This document shows positions 8,074-17,010 of a DNA stretch of 64,000 nt, in pieces. Under the pieces are notes generated by a model. That model saw only the letters and a list, made by a program, of their open reading frames with translations, had not been told where the DNA came from and ran no database searches. The position numbers and the translations under genes were made by a program. The stretch spans positions 324,413 through 388,412 of the forward strand of contig NZ_JBHTBW010000006.1 in assembly GCF_042665195.1 (NCBI RefSeq), written 5' to 3'. The stretch is from Laceyella putida. GTDB lineage: Bacteria; Bacillota; Bacilli; Thermoactinomycetales; Thermoactinomycetaceae. Position 1 is the stretch's first letter; each line of letters begins with the position of its first letter.

Positions 8074-8713
8074 TCCCCTTTACCGTTTGTATATAGGGAA
8101 CCCCCAATTTCTTGCGCAGATTTTTGATATGCGTATCGACGACGCGGGGATCGCCGTAGAAGTCGTAGCCCCACACTTGGTTCAATAACGCTTCGCGGCT
8201 TAAGACTTTGCCGCGGTTGCGCAAGAGCGCATGCAGGATTTCAAATTCCTTCGTCGTCAAATCCATCTTTTGCTGATGAAGGGTGACGGTATACCCGTCC
8301 GCATCTAGTTTCAGCTCTTTATAGTGGAGCTGCCGGGATGGTTGTGCCTGATGCGCGCGTCGCAGTACGGCCTCCACGCGTTTGATCAGGACATTGAACG
8401 AAAACGGCTTGGAGATATAGTCGTCTACACCCAACTCAAACCCTTTGATTTGATCGGGTTCTTCCCCCAGTGCGGTGAGCATGATAATCGGCACTTGCGA
8501 TTTGTTGCGGATCATCTTGCAGACGCTATGCCCGTCCAGATTGGGGAGCATCACATCCAAAATGACCAAGTCATACGGCTTTTCCTGAAACATGCGAATT
8601 CCTTCAAGCCCATCGCTGGCGACGGCAACCTCATAATCCTGTGACTGCAGAAATTCTTGAATCAACTCTTGAATATCCAGATCATCTTCGACAACCAAGA
8701 TGGAATAAGACAT
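8051..8713 (-). CDS. OmpR/PhoB-family response regulator
   Basis: 220 aa, ATG at 8713 preceded by GAGGTG. Receiver domain residues 1-120: acidic pocket E9-D10-D11, phosphoacceptor Asp53 in LVILDVMLP, conserved Thr in IMLTA, Lys in SKPFS. Winged-helix DNA-binding domain residues ~128-220 (LTTKEFEILHALL, VVDTHIKNLRKKLG). First gene of a two-gene operon with the kinase; transcribed divergently from asparagine synthase. Resembles the Bacillus YclJ-type regulators, but the target genes cannot be told from sequence. Confidence 0.94.
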   Translation of the reverse strand: MSYSILVVEDDLDIQELIQEFLQSQDYEVAVASDGLEGIRMFQEKPYDLVILDVMLPNLDGHSVCKMIRNKSQVPIIMLTALGEEPDQIKGFELGVDDYISKPFSFNVLIKRVEAVLRRAHQAQPSRQLHYKELKLDADGYTVTLHQQKMDLTTKEFEILHALLRNRGKVLSREALLNQVWGYDFYGDPRVVDTHIKNLRKKLGVPYIQTVKGIGYKIGE

Positions 8714-9021
8714 TTGTCGGTTTTCACCTCTTTGTGAAACGATTATAGCGTGTCCACATGGAGTTTGTGTGAAGGGACATCTTCCATGGTTTACCCTGTT
8801 TTAGATTGATGGAAAACCGAATGGAAGTGATGATCGACAGGAAACAATCCCCAGAACGAAATTCACCCACAGGGAACAGGCAAAACCTCTTTCCTTATGA
8901 TGGTTAAGCAATCCTGCTAGTTCCATATAAAGATTCATTTCCGGGCGATTTTTATGCACCTTTTAGAGGGGGCTACATATGATGGAGAGTAGACATTCGC
9001 CTAGAAAGGGTGTGAAGTCTG
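8714..9021. other. divergent promoter region between response regulator and asparagine synthase
   Basis: About 308 bp without a gene. It should contain promoters for both directions. I see no clear consensus promoter, operator palindrome or terminator. Confidence 0.4.
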
Positions 9022-10869
9022 ATGTGCGGTATTACAGGATGGGTTGATTTTCAACGAAATCTGCAGGATCACACCGCCTTGTTGGAAAGAATGAACAAGA
9101 CGTTGGAGGTGCGCGGCCCCGATGCGGAAGGGGCTTGGATCAAGGAGCATGTGGCGTTGGGCCATCGCCGTTTGATTGTCATCGATCCTTGTGGCGGCAA
9201 ACAGCCGATGCGAAAAACCATCAACGATCGCACTTATGTGATTACTTATAACGGAGAAATCTATAACATGGATGAGATCCGGCTGAAGTTGTTATCACTG
9301 GGCTATCCGCTCCATACCCGGTCGGACACGGAATTGATCCTCACCGCGTATATTGAGTGGGGCGCTGAGTGCAGCCGGCATTTGAATGGGATCTTTGCCT
9401 TTGCGATTTGGGATGAAGCCAAGCAGCAGTTGTTCGCCGCCCGCGATCGCATCGGCGTCAAACCGTTTTTCTATGCCCAGATGGGAAGTTCGTTCTTATT
9501 CGCTTCTGAAGTAAAAGCCTTATTGGCCCATCCTGAGGTCGATCCGATAATTGGGGAAGAAGGACTTGCCGAAATTCTCGTCATGGGGCCGGCTCGCACG
9601 CCGGGTGTCGGAATATTTCGGGACATTAAAGAATTGCGCCCAGGCCATGCGCTGTTGTTTAACCGGGATGGCCTTCAGATCTGTTCATACTGGGAATTGG
9701 TGAGCGATCACCATACCGATGATTTGGAAACGACGGCGGCCAAGGTGAGAGAACTGTTTCAAGACGCGGTCAAACGCCAGTTGGTTTCCGATGTGCCGAT
9801 CGGCACCATGTTATCGGGGGGATTGGATTCCAGCGCCATCTCCGCGTGTTCCGCCCAAGTTTTTAAGGAAGAAGGACGCGGAACATTGTCCACGTTTTCC
9901 GTCGATTATGTGGATAATGACAAACATTTCAATGTGAATGAATTTCAACCCAACTCCGATGCTCCTTGGGTAAAGCTGATGGCGGAAGCAATCCAATCGG
10001 AGCATCATGCCGTCATGCTGGATAATGAGGAATTGCTCCAAAATCTCACGCAAGCGATGGTGGCCCGTGATTTTCCGGGAATGGCTGATATCGATGCGTC
10101 TCTTTATCTGTTTTCGCGGGAGATTAAGAAGAAGATGACGGTGGTCTTATCTGGCGAGTGCGCGGATGAAGTGTTTGGCGGGTATCCCTGGTTCCACCGC
10201 GAAGAGATGATCAATGCCGATACGTTCCCGTGGGCCCGATTGGTCTCCAAGCGGATTCCGTTTATTTCCCCGGAAATCGCGCGGCGGATTAAACCGCTGG
10301 AGTATGTGGAGGCGCGTTACCAAGAAGCGTTGTCGGAGGTTCCGCGCCTATCCGAAGAAAGCACCACTGAAGCGCGAATGAGGGAAATGTTCTATCTGAA
10401 CCTGACGCGCTGGATGCCCACGCTGCTCGATCGCAAAGACCGAATGAGCATGGCGTTTGGTCTGGAAGTGCGGGTGCCATTCTGCGACCATCATTTGGTG
10501 GAATATGTGTGGAATATTCCCTGGGCGATGAAAAAGTTGGGAGAGCGGGAGAAAGGATTGCTTCGTTACGCGCTGAAAGGGATCTTGCCGCAAGAAATTA
10601 TCGACCGTAAGAAAAGTCCTTATCCGAAAACGCATCATCCGGACTATTTGCGCACCATGCAAAAACAAGTGCTGCAATTAACTGAAGACGCGCAAGCGCC
10701 GATGTTTGCCTTGCTTGATCGCCAAGCAGTGCGTCAATTTGCCGAACAAGACTTAACCAAAACCCACCTGCCGTGGTTTGGCCAATTGATGAACGTCCCT
10801 GCGCTTTTGGCCTACTGGTTGCAGTTGAACGAGTGGATGAAGCGGTATCGGGTGGAAGTGGATATCTAA
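9022..10869 (+). CDS. asnB: asparagine synthase (glutamine-hydrolysing)
   Basis: Converts aspartate, glutamine and ATP into asparagine and glutamate. 615 aa, equal to the AsnB/AsnO class. ATG at 9022 gives MCGITGW, so Cys2 is the N-terminal nucleophile of the class II glutaminase domain (residues 1-~210; RRLIVID, YNGEIYN motifs). The synthetase domain begins with the ATP-pyrophosphatase loop LSGGLDSSAI (Ser265 onwards) and has SGECADEVFGGY and EVRVPF. The length matches Bacillus subtilis AsnO, which is linked to sporulation, better than the 632-aa AsnB, but the subtype is not certain. Single gene with its own terminator. Confidence 0.95.
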   Translation: MCGITGWVDFQRNLQDHTALLERMNKTLEVRGPDAEGAWIKEHVALGHRRLIVIDPCGGKQPMRKTINDRTYVITYNGEIYNMDEIRLKLLSLGYPLHTRSDTELILTAYIEWGAECSRHLNGIFAFAIWDEAKQQLFAARDRIGVKPFFYAQMGSSFLFASEVKALLAHPEVDPIIGEEGLAEILVMGPARTPGVGIFRDIKELRPGHALLFNRDGLQICSYWELVSDHHTDDLETTAAKVRELFQDAVKRQLVSDVPIGTMLSGGLDSSAISACSAQVFKEEGRGTLSTFSVDYVDNDKHFNVNEFQPNSDAPWVKLMAEAIQSEHHAVMLDNEELLQNLTQAMVARDFPGMADIDASLYLFSREIKKKMTVVLSGECADEVFGGYPWFHREEMINADTFPWARLVSKRIPFISPEIARRIKPLEYVEARYQEALSEVPRLSEESTTEARMREMFYLNLTRWMPTLLDRKDRMSMAFGLEVRVPFCDHHLVEYVWNIPWAMKKLGEREKGLLRYALKGILPQEIIDRKKSPYPKTHHPDYLRTMQKQVLQLTEDAQAPMFALLDRQAVRQFAEQDLTKTHLPWFGQLMNVPALLAYWLQLNEWMKRYRVEVDI

Positions 10870-10877
10870 CCTGTTTG

Positions 10878-10901
10878 AGCCTCCGTCCAAGGGGGCTTTT
10901 T
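10878..10901 (+). terminator. terminator of asparagine synthase gene
   Basis: Stem AGCCTCC/GGGGGCT (10878-10884 with 10891-10897, one G-T pair) followed by TTTTT. Confidence 0.85.
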
Positions 10902-10906
10902 GCATG

Positions 10907-10949
10907 CATCACAGTGAGCCATCTCCCCATGGCGTCGCTCACTGTGATG
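10907..10949. repeat. perfect 13-bp inverted repeat between convergent genes
   Basis: CATCACAGTGAGC (10907-10919) and its exact complement GCTCACTGTGATG (10937-10949) with a 17-nt loop. It has no T run on either side, so it is not a typical terminator. It lies between the asnB terminator and the spo0M stop. It may be an mRNA 3' stabiliser or a transposition scar. Confidence 0.75.
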
Positions 10950-10957
10950 GGGGATGG

Positions 10958-11851
10958 CTAACCTTTTTCTTCGATGCCGCCAAAATGAAGCCAGCTATGG
11001 TCCCGCAGGCGATCATGATTCACCTTGACATCATCTTTAAACCAAGTCCCGGCTGTGAGTCCGGCGGCGAAACCGCCAATCGCGCCGAGTTTACTCCATT
11101 GCTCATGATCACGGAAGTAATACTTCTTGCTGTCCCCCAACCTTTGCGGCTCGTCGACCATGTCTTGAATCAGCCGGCGCAATGTTTGGACAAGGGTGGC
11201 AAGATCGTCTAATTGATCAGGGTTGAAGCGGACTTCCCGCCGTACCAGATGATTCTCTTCCAATTCCACTTCCAGCAACAAACGGATGCCTTCCGTCTCG
11301 ATCTTGGCGACAAACTGCAGCTCTGTGATTTCTTCGAATATGTCGGAGGTTTGAGTAAACTCGAACTTTTGCAAGTAGCCATCAAAGGAGCGGGAACCGT
11401 ATTTCTCCCGGAATCCGAGTTGTCGCAAGGCCAATTGGATTTGGTGAAGTGAAGGCGGAGGAAGGATGACGATCGGGTTATGGTCAGTTTGGTCGACCGC
11501 TTGGGCAATATCCAAACGGGTGGCGAAAGAATAAGAGATGGAATAACCGGATAAGAGCAGGTTGATGGGTAACGTATAGGTGAACGGAAAGGATCTCTCC
11601 GCGCCCGGTTCAATTTGAAAAGGTTTGTCAAATGAAAAACGCTTGATCAAGTGTGTGACGACTTTGTCATGCTGTTGCATGTGGATGACAAAATCGATGT
11701 CCACCTTATTAATATGCTGGGCGACGATTCCGCCTTGAATGACCAGGGAGCCCGTGATCGTTTCCCCCAATGTGTATTCTTCTTTTCCCAGTCTCAAGTC
11801 GACTCGGGTACCGCTTTTGCCTATTTTTGCAAGATAATCTTTAAACACCAA
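10958..11851 (-). CDS. spo0M: sporulation-control protein Spo0M-like
   Basis: 297 aa, arrestin-like fold protein of the Spo0M family (PF07070). In Bacillus subtilis Spo0M modulates early sporulation and interacts with cell-division or cytoskeletal factors. Recognisable by the N-terminal VDLRLGKEEYTLGETITG, the PFTYTLP segment in the middle, and the second beta-sandwich half with QKFEFTQTS. The C-terminus carries the hydrophobic glycine-rich stretch GAIGGFAAGLTAGTWF typical of the family. The start is taken as TTG at 11851, 11 nt after GGAGG; GTG at 11848 is also possible. Single gene, convergent with asnB. Confidence 0.9.
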   Translation of the reverse strand: MVFKDYLAKIGKSGTRVDLRLGKEEYTLGETITGSLVIQGGIVAQHINKVDIDFVIHMQQHDKVVTHLIKRFSFDKPFQIEPGAERSFPFTYTLPINLLLSGYSISYSFATRLDIAQAVDQTDHNPIVILPPPSLHQIQLALRQLGFREKYGSRSFDGYLQKFEFTQTSDIFEEITELQFVAKIETEGIRLLLEVELEENHLVRREVRFNPDQLDDLATLVQTLRRLIQDMVDEPQRLGDSKKYYFRDHEQWSKLGAIGGFAAGLTAGTWFKDDVKVNHDRLRDHSWLHFGGIEEKG

Positions 11852-12347
11852 AGATCATTAGGCCTCCTCGTACTAAACTATCTTTATTTTACCATGCTTT
11901 GAAAGGGTTTTCGTGAAAAAGACATGTGTTTTGGTTCTACACAAAGTTACCCGGAACCAACCCGCTCCACTCTGCCAAGTTCATCCACTTTTCGACTTAC
12001 CCTGTGCAAGGAAATAAGGCGATTGTCTTGTTGTTCATGGATTGGACACAAAAAATGCGCCGGATGGGGACAAAAAATCAACGAAAGCTCCGAATAAAAT
12101 AATAGGTGCAACCATTGGCTACACCCTTCTCTATGACTTGGAAGAACATGGACTTTAGGCGCTTCATTTGAGTTTCTCTCATAGCCACCCCCAATGACCG
12201 CTTGGGGCGTGGTTTCTTTTTTAAGCGAATGAATCTGTGCCTTAAGGGATGGGTTGGATGGTTAGCAAAATAATCCGGCGTTTGAACATAATAAGGACAA
12301 TCCCTTATACTTGAAAGATGAAGTAACAGGTGATGGGGGACAGAGGG
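11852..12347. other. intergenic region between spo0M and tetR
   Basis: Nearly 500 bp with no convincing gene. It holds a plus-strand terminator (12183-12222) with no recognised gene before it. A possible 21-codon reading frame starting at ATG 12038 (MDWTQKMRRMG...) lacks a ribosome site, and I do not call it. A small RNA ending at the terminator is conceivable. Confidence 0.4.
12183..12222 (+). terminator. orphan intrinsic terminator
   Basis: CCACCCCCAA (around 12185-12194) pairs with TTGGGGCGTGG (12202-12212) with one mismatch, followed by TTTCTTTTTT. No plus-strand gene is visible upstream for at least 300 bp. Confidence 0.7.
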
Positions 12348-12950
12348 ATGCGTCATGAAAAGGTAGACATGATTTTTCAAGCTGCTGTGGAAGTGTTTGC
12401 GGAGAGAGGTTTCGACCAAGCCAAAATGGATGATATCGCCCAAGTGGCCGGTGTGGCGAAAGGAACGATTTATTACCATTTCAAAAGCAAGGAAGAGCTG
12501 TTCGCCGGTCTGATCAATGAAGGGATCGAAAAATTAATCGAATGTGCTGGACGGCATATGGATAATGATGAAGAACCTGTGGCCAAATTGCAAAACCTGA
12601 TCAAAGCGCATGTGTATTTTTTCATTCATCATGCCAAGCTGGCCAAATTGCTTTTAAATGAAGCTTTTGGCACGAAAGAACGCCAACGCCATTTTCGCTG
12701 GAAGATCCGTGAATATATTGAGCTGATCGAGAAAGTGCTGATAGAAGGAAAAGAAAAAGGGCAATTCAATATCAACCATACGCTGGAGACGGCCAGTGCC
12801 ATTTTTGGGGCGGCCAGTGTGATTGTGTTGCAGAAGTTGTACCATATGGAGGATCGCAAGGTGGCGGAGATGGAAAAAGAGTTGCCGGCGATGTTGGAAA
12901 CGCTTCATCTATTAGTGCTAAAAGGACTCGCAAATGTAACAGATTTGTAA
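12348..12950 (+). CDS. TetR/AcrR-family transcriptional regulator
   Basis: 200 aa. ATG 12348 is preferred because GGGGG lies 8 nt upstream; the frame continues 15-18 nt further with weaker signals. N-terminal TetR helix-turn-helix: IFQAAVEVFAERGFDQAKMD, then IAQVAGVAKGTIYYHFKSKEELF. The C-terminal ligand-binding domain is helical (residues ~60-200). The next gene is a YhgE/Pip membrane protein, and a 14-bp palindrome of the TetR operator type lies between them, so the regulator probably represses that gene. The pair recalls the Bacillus yhgD-yhgE arrangement. Confidence 0.92.
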   Translation: MRHEKVDMIFQAAVEVFAERGFDQAKMDDIAQVAGVAKGTIYYHFKSKEELFAGLINEGIEKLIECAGRHMDNDEEPVAKLQNLIKAHVYFFIHHAKLAKLLLNEAFGTKERQRHFRWKIREYIELIEKVLIEGKEKGQFNINHTLETASAIFGAASVIVLQKLYHMEDRKVAEMEKELPAMLETLHLLVLKGLANVTDL

Positions 12951-13000
12951 TGCCTTCTTCTCTTGCAACTTTGCAGGAGAGGAGGTACATTTATTTTTGT

Positions 13001-13014
13001 ACTGACCAGTCAGT
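13001..13014. promoter_or_regulatory. probable TetR operator upstream of yhgE-like gene
   Basis: ACTGAC-CA-GTCAGT is a 6+6 bp inverted repeat with a 2-bp centre, of the shape bound by many TetR/AcrR proteins. It sits between the tetR gene and the YhgE-like gene, 37 bp before the latter's start. Confidence 0.65.
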
Positions 13015-13051
13015 TCATGTGTTGAGTCGTTGCTAGGGAGGAGGATGCACG

Positions 13052-15094
13052 ATGAAGTGGTTGAAGGAAAAGCTGGCCAGTGGCCAGATTGGCTTTCGCG
13101 ACCTTCAGTCCTTATGGAGTCAAAAACCGATGCGGTTAGCGCTCGTTGGCATCCTTGCGATTCCATTGGTCTATAGTCTGATTTATCTTGAAGCGTTTTA
13201 TGACCCATACGAAAATATGCGCTACCTTCCTGTCGCTGTCGTCAATGAGGATCAGGGTGTGGTCAAAAATGGAGAGCGGGTTGATATTGGCGATGAATTG
13301 CGGGAACAGTTGAGCGATGATTCCAAGGTGAAATGGGAGTTTGTGTCACGAACCCAGATGATGGAAGGGTTTAAAGAGGAACGATACTATATCGGGATTG
13401 TGGTTCCCAAGGATTTTTCACGAAAAGCGGTATCGTTGGATAGCCCCAAACCGCTCAAAGGGCAGTTGGAGTATTACGTGGATGAAAGCACCAACTATCT
13501 TTCCGGGAAAATCGGAGAATCTTTGCGCCGCGAACTGGAACTCTCGCTGGAAGAGAATTTGACGGAAGCGTATGCGGAAGAGATTTTCGGTTCAATTGCC
13601 AAATCGGCACGCGACTTGGATAAAGCGGCTTCGGGTGCGGCGGAATTGCGCGATGGCTCAAAGAAGGCGATAACGGCCAGCGGCCAATTGGCAGCCGCGT
13701 TAGGGAAGTTGGAGAACGGTTTGTCGCAAATCGTGAATGGATTGCATCAGGCTGCAAGCAAAGTGGCGGCAAGTCAAGCGAAAATCGCTGCGAAGATCGC
13801 CCAGGCAATGCCCTATTTGGAAAAGGCTGACCAAGTGTTAACAAGGCTGGAGCAAGTGCTGAACCAGCCCATCGGCCAATCGGCCCAACAGGTGGGCAAT
13901 TGGGTGAGCCAGTTGCGTGCGAGCCAAAGCGCCTTAGTGCAATCGGGGCAACAGCTGGACCAGTCGCAAGCGGCTTTGCAGCGTCTGATGGCACGGCATC
14001 CCGAGTTATTGGGAGACAAAGATGCGCGAGATTTGCAAGCGGCGTTGGGACGCGCGGAAGAATGGCAAGGACAGGGGCATCGACAGATCGGCGACATCGC
14101 CAAGCAGGCGCCGGCGATCAAGGATCAATTGAACCGAGTGGAACAAGCGCGGCAAAGGGTCGTGAATGAAGGGAAAGTTCGGGAACTCCACGCTAAGGTG
14201 AAGCAGGTTCAACAAGACCTGAACCAAGCCAATGCCCAGATCAATGCGTTGGCATCCGGCCTGAATCAATTGGAAAAAGGGGCCAATGAGGCTTTAAACG
14301 GAACCCGTCGCATTCATGAGGGTCAGAACGCCTTGGGCAAGGGCTTGAAGAAGATCCATGCCGGCCAGGCTGAACTCGCCAAGGGATTGAAAGAAGGGGC
14401 GGCCACCGCCAAGGAGAAGTTAAAAGGGGCGGACCTCAAAGAGAATATGTTGGCTGATCCGGTAGTGATCAAGGAGAAAAATCTTCACCCCGTTCCCAAC
14501 TATGCGACGGGCTTTGCGCCTTACTTTATCTCCCTTTCGTTATGGGTGGGGGCGATGTTGTTATTTACTGTCGTCGATTTGTATCGGGCCATCAAGCGAC
14601 CGGGCGGCGAGCCACTCAGTTTGTCCACGGGCGGACTGATCGGGGCGGCGCAAGCGGTGATCTTGTGCGGGATATTGATGTTGGCCCTCCATCTCCAACC
14701 GAAGTTGCCGGGATGGTTTTACCTGTTTACGATCATCATGGCGTTTACGTTTATCGCCATAAACCAGATGCTGGTTGCCCTCTTCGGCAATGTGGGCCGC
14801 TTCTTGTCCATTATCGTGCTCATGTTGCAACTGGCTTCCAGTGGGGGCACTTATCCACTCGAGCTAGTGCCGGAGTTCTTCCAAGCGATCCATCCATACT
14901 TGCCTATGACCTATACCATTCATGGGCTCCGGGCCATTTTGTCCAACGGGAATGTGCAGGCGGTGCTGCATGACACTTGGATCATGATTGCCTTTATGGC
15001 GGGATCGTATGCGGTGACGCAAGGGGTCATCCTGTTTGTGCGCCCGTGGTTAAAAACGATGATCGCCAAAGTGAGAACGAGAACGGCTCAGTGA
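13052..15094 (+). CDS. YhgE/Pip domain membrane protein
   Basis: 680 aa, ATG 13052 with GGGAGGAGG 5-6 nt upstream. One N-terminal membrane helix (~26-46: LALVGILAIPLVYSLIYLEAF), then a large extracytoplasmic region with a long heptad-rich, Gln/Ala-rich coiled coil (~190-450), then about five C-terminal helices (~485-670; ABC-2-membrane-like PF12698/PF12051 region). YhgE and phage-infection protein (Pip) relatives belong to this family; some are phage receptors, others are linked to type VII secretion (EsaA) or efflux. Controlled by the adjacent TetR regulator, by inference. Substrate unknown. Confidence 0.9.
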   Translation: MKWLKEKLASGQIGFRDLQSLWSQKPMRLALVGILAIPLVYSLIYLEAFYDPYENMRYLPVAVVNEDQGVVKNGERVDIGDELREQLSDDSKVKWEFVSRTQMMEGFKEERYYIGIVVPKDFSRKAVSLDSPKPLKGQLEYYVDESTNYLSGKIGESLRRELELSLEENLTEAYAEEIFGSIAKSARDLDKAASGAAELRDGSKKAITASGQLAAALGKLENGLSQIVNGLHQAASKVAASQAKIAAKIAQAMPYLEKADQVLTRLEQVLNQPIGQSAQQVGNWVSQLRASQSALVQSGQQLDQSQAALQRLMARHPELLGDKDARDLQAALGRAEEWQGQGHRQIGDIAKQAPAIKDQLNRVEQARQRVVNEGKVRELHAKVKQVQQDLNQANAQINALASGLNQLEKGANEALNGTRRIHEGQNALGKGLKKIHAGQAELAKGLKEGAATAKEKLKGADLKENMLADPVVIKEKNLHPVPNYATGFAPYFISLSLWVGAMLLFTVVDLYRAIKRPGGEPLSLSTGGLIGAAQAVILCGILMLALHLQPKLPGWFYLFTIIMAFTFIAINQMLVALFGNVGRFLSIIVLMLQLASSGGTYPLELVPEFFQAIHPYLPMTYTIHGLRAILSNGNVQAVLHDTWIMIAFMAGSYAVTQGVILFVRPWLKTMIAKVRTRTAQ

Positions 15095-15126
15095 AAGCAT
15101 AAATGAAATGATGGAAAAGGTCGATG

Positions 15127-15177
15127 GAGATGTGTGCGGGGATCTTTAAGGGAAACCCCAACCACATCTCTTTTTTT
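15127..15177 (+). terminator. terminator of yhgE-like gene
   Basis: GAGATGTG (15127-15134) pairs with CACATCTC (15163-15170); an inner GGGG/CCCC helix strengthens it; seven T follow. Confidence 0.85.
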
Positions 15178-15188
15178 CTCCTGAGATA

Positions 15189-15222
15189 GAAAAACATCCC
15201 CTGACCGATGGGGATGTTTTCT
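15189..15222. terminator. bidirectional terminator between convergent genes
   Basis: AAAACATCCCC (15191-15201) and GGGGATGTTTT (15210-15220) form an 11-bp stem with T runs on both strands. It touches the stop codon of the minus-strand PGA hydrolase. Confidence 0.85.
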
Positions 15223-15830
15223 TATGCTTGATCGTCGGCGATGGCCACCCTCACCGCTTCGACAAAAGCGTGGAAGCGCGGGGTGGGGTGCATGCGGGCT
15301 GTGCGTCCCTTGCCTTGAAAGAAAGCGTGGCGGAGGGCGGTGGTCAATTCCAGTTGCACCCCTTTTTTGCGCCTGCCTCGGTTGACGATGTTCTCCGGTT
15401 CTTTGCCGCCCAGGTGAAGGGGGGGATCCGCTGCGACAAATCCGCGTTTGGCCAAGGATTCTTTGATGCGTTGGCGCCATTCGTTATCCAGCCCACCCAC
15501 ATAGACCCGCTCTTCCTTCCCGGTTGCTCCATGCAAGGCGATGATCCGTTCGCACTGCCCTGCCAATTGGCGAGCCAGCGGTTCGTCGAAGCGGGTGGAA
15601 GTCAGGTGAAGCCGGTGATTGTCGTTGGTTTTGTCACCGCTGAAGAGATAATAGCTCCAATCCTTGCCGGCGATGGCAAGTGCCAGTTCGCTTGTGCCTA
15701 CTTCGATGCCTCCGCCATGGATGGCAAAGACCCCGACTCGGGCCGATTGGAAGCGGAGATGAATCGAATAATCTTTTCCGACCTGTTCATGCCGGGCCAA
15801 CTCTGCATAATCGGCATACGTATCTTTCAT
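15222..15830 (-). CDS. poly-gamma-glutamate hydrolase family protein
   Basis: 202 aa, ATG 15830 with AGGAGGA 6 nt upstream. Complete PF05908-type protein: VFAIHGGGIEVGTSEL near residues 33-48 supplies His/Glu candidates for zinc binding. SGDKTNDNHRLHLTSTRFDEP, IIALHGATG and GVQLELTTALR are the other conserved blocks. No signal peptide is seen, unlike a secreted depolymerase; phage PghP enzymes are also signal-less. It shares its core with the truncated copy at the left edge but lacks that copy's C-terminal extension. Possible role: trimming poly-gamma-glutamate or a related polymer. Whether this organism makes the polymer cannot be seen here. Confidence 0.88.
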   Translation of the reverse strand: MKDTYADYAELARHEQVGKDYSIHLRFQSARVGVFAIHGGGIEVGTSELALAIAGKDWSYYLFSGDKTNDNHRLHLTSTRFDEPLARQLAGQCERIIALHGATGKEERVYVGGLDNEWRQRIKESLAKRGFVAADPPLHLGGKEPENIVNRGRRKKGVQLELTTALRHAFFQGKGRTARMHPTPRFHAFVEAVRVAIADDQA

Positions 15831-15968
15831 GGCTTTCCTCCTTCTGTTCCGAATTTTACCAATTTCGTTCTCTCTTGGCGACGACTGGCGGTGAAAGCAA
15901 TCGGTTTCCCGCCGTTATTAATGTGAAAGGAAGGATAAACTAGATGGGTAATCAATAATCGATCGACC

Positions 15969-15989
15969 AAATCGTAATATTTACGATTT
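15969..15989. promoter_or_regulatory. Zur box of the zinc uptake operon
   Basis: AAATCGTAATATTTACGATTT is a 21-bp sequence matching the Bacillus Zur-box consensus (AAATCGTAATNATTACGATTT) at all but one fixed position. It overlaps the -35 element of the znu promoter, so zinc-loaded Zur should block RNA polymerase. Confidence 0.92.
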
Positions 15990-16015
15990 ACAACAAAGGA
16001 AGTTGGCGATATAAT
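15987..16015 (+). promoter_or_regulatory. sigma-A type promoter of the znu operon
   Basis: TTTACA (15987-15992), 17-bp spacer, TATAAT (16010-16015). Transcription would begin near 16022, about 45 nt before znuA. Confidence 0.75.
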
Positions 16016-16065
16016 GATTAGAGGTCTTATATGAAAACGGAATATATCTATTGTAGGTGATGAAA

Positions 16066-17010
16066 GTGAAAAAATGGTTGGTGGCCTTGGTAGCGGTGTT
16101 GGTTATATTGACGGGCTGTCAGTCGAAAACCGCGTCCAAAAGCAATGGCAATCCTGACAAATTACAAATATATACTAGTTTATTCCCATTCGAAGATTTT
16201 GCCAAAAAGATTGGCGGGGAACATGTGGAAGTCACCAATTTGATTCCGCCGGGCGTGGAGCCGCATGATTTCGAACTGACGGCAAGGGACATGGCCGCAC
16301 TCAGTGAGGCGGATGTGTTTATCTACAACGGTGCCGGCTTGGAAGCGTGGGCAGGCAAAGCCGTGACAAACTTGGACCCGAAGCAGACGTTGGTGGTGGA
16401 AGCGACCAAAAACCTCCCACTGTTGAAAATGGAAGAACATGAACATGGGAAAGAGCATGGCGCCGAACATGCCCATGGCGATGTGGACCCGCATGCGTGG
16501 TTGGATCCCAGCCTGGCCAAGAAGCAAGCGGAAGCGATCCGTGATGCTTTAATCAAGCGGGATTCGGCAAACAAGGCTGATTACAACAAGAACTTTGAAC
16601 AATTGGAAGCCGAGTTGGATAAACTGGACAGTGAATTCCAAGCGATGGTGAAACGAGCACCGAAGAAAGAGTTTGCTGTATCCCATGCCGCCTTTGGCTA
16701 TTTGGCCCATCGTTACGGTCTGGAGCAACTGGCGATAAGCGGTTTATCCCCTTCGGATGAACCAAGCCCGCAAGAACTGAAGCATATCATCGAAGAAGTG
16801 CGTGAGCACGAGATCAAGGTGATCTTGTTTGAAACGTTGGTAAGTAGTAAAATTGCGGAAGTAGTGAAGAGAGAGGTCAAGGCGGAAGCGCTTGTCCTCA
16901 ATCCATTGGAAGGCTTAACGGAGGAGGAAAAGGCCCAGGGCTTGGACTATTTCAAAGTGATGCGCAAGAATAAGGATCATCTTGCCAAAGCGCTGGGCGC
17001 GACTCAATGA
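16066..17010 (+). CDS. znuA: zinc ABC transporter substrate-binding lipoprotein
   Basis: 314 aa from GTG 16066 (AGGTG 6 nt upstream; ATG 16060 is the alternative but too close to the ribosome site). Lipobox ILTGC puts the lipidated Cys near residue 18. It is a cluster A-I (ZnuA/AdcA) binding protein: zinc ligands expected in GVEPHDFEL (His), in DPHAWLDP after a His-rich loop (about residues 123-143, many His/Glu), and in SHAAFGYLAHRYG, plus the acidic end region. The His-rich loop is typical of zinc rather than manganese binding. Starts a four-gene operon with znuC, znuB and zur, behind a Zur box. The stop overlaps the znuC start (ATGA). Confidence 0.95.
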   Translation: MKKWLVALVAVLVILTGCQSKTASKSNGNPDKLQIYTSLFPFEDFAKKIGGEHVEVTNLIPPGVEPHDFELTARDMAALSEADVFIYNGAGLEAWAGKAVTNLDPKQTLVVEATKNLPLLKMEEHEHGKEHGAEHAHGDVDPHAWLDPSLAKKQAEAIRDALIKRDSANKADYNKNFEQLEAELDKLDSEFQAMVKRAPKKEFAVSHAAFGYLAHRYGLEQLAISGLSPSDEPSPQELKHIIEEVREHEIKVILFETLVSSKIAEVVKREVKAEALVLNPLEGLTEEEKAQGLDYFKVMRKNKDHLAKALGATQ

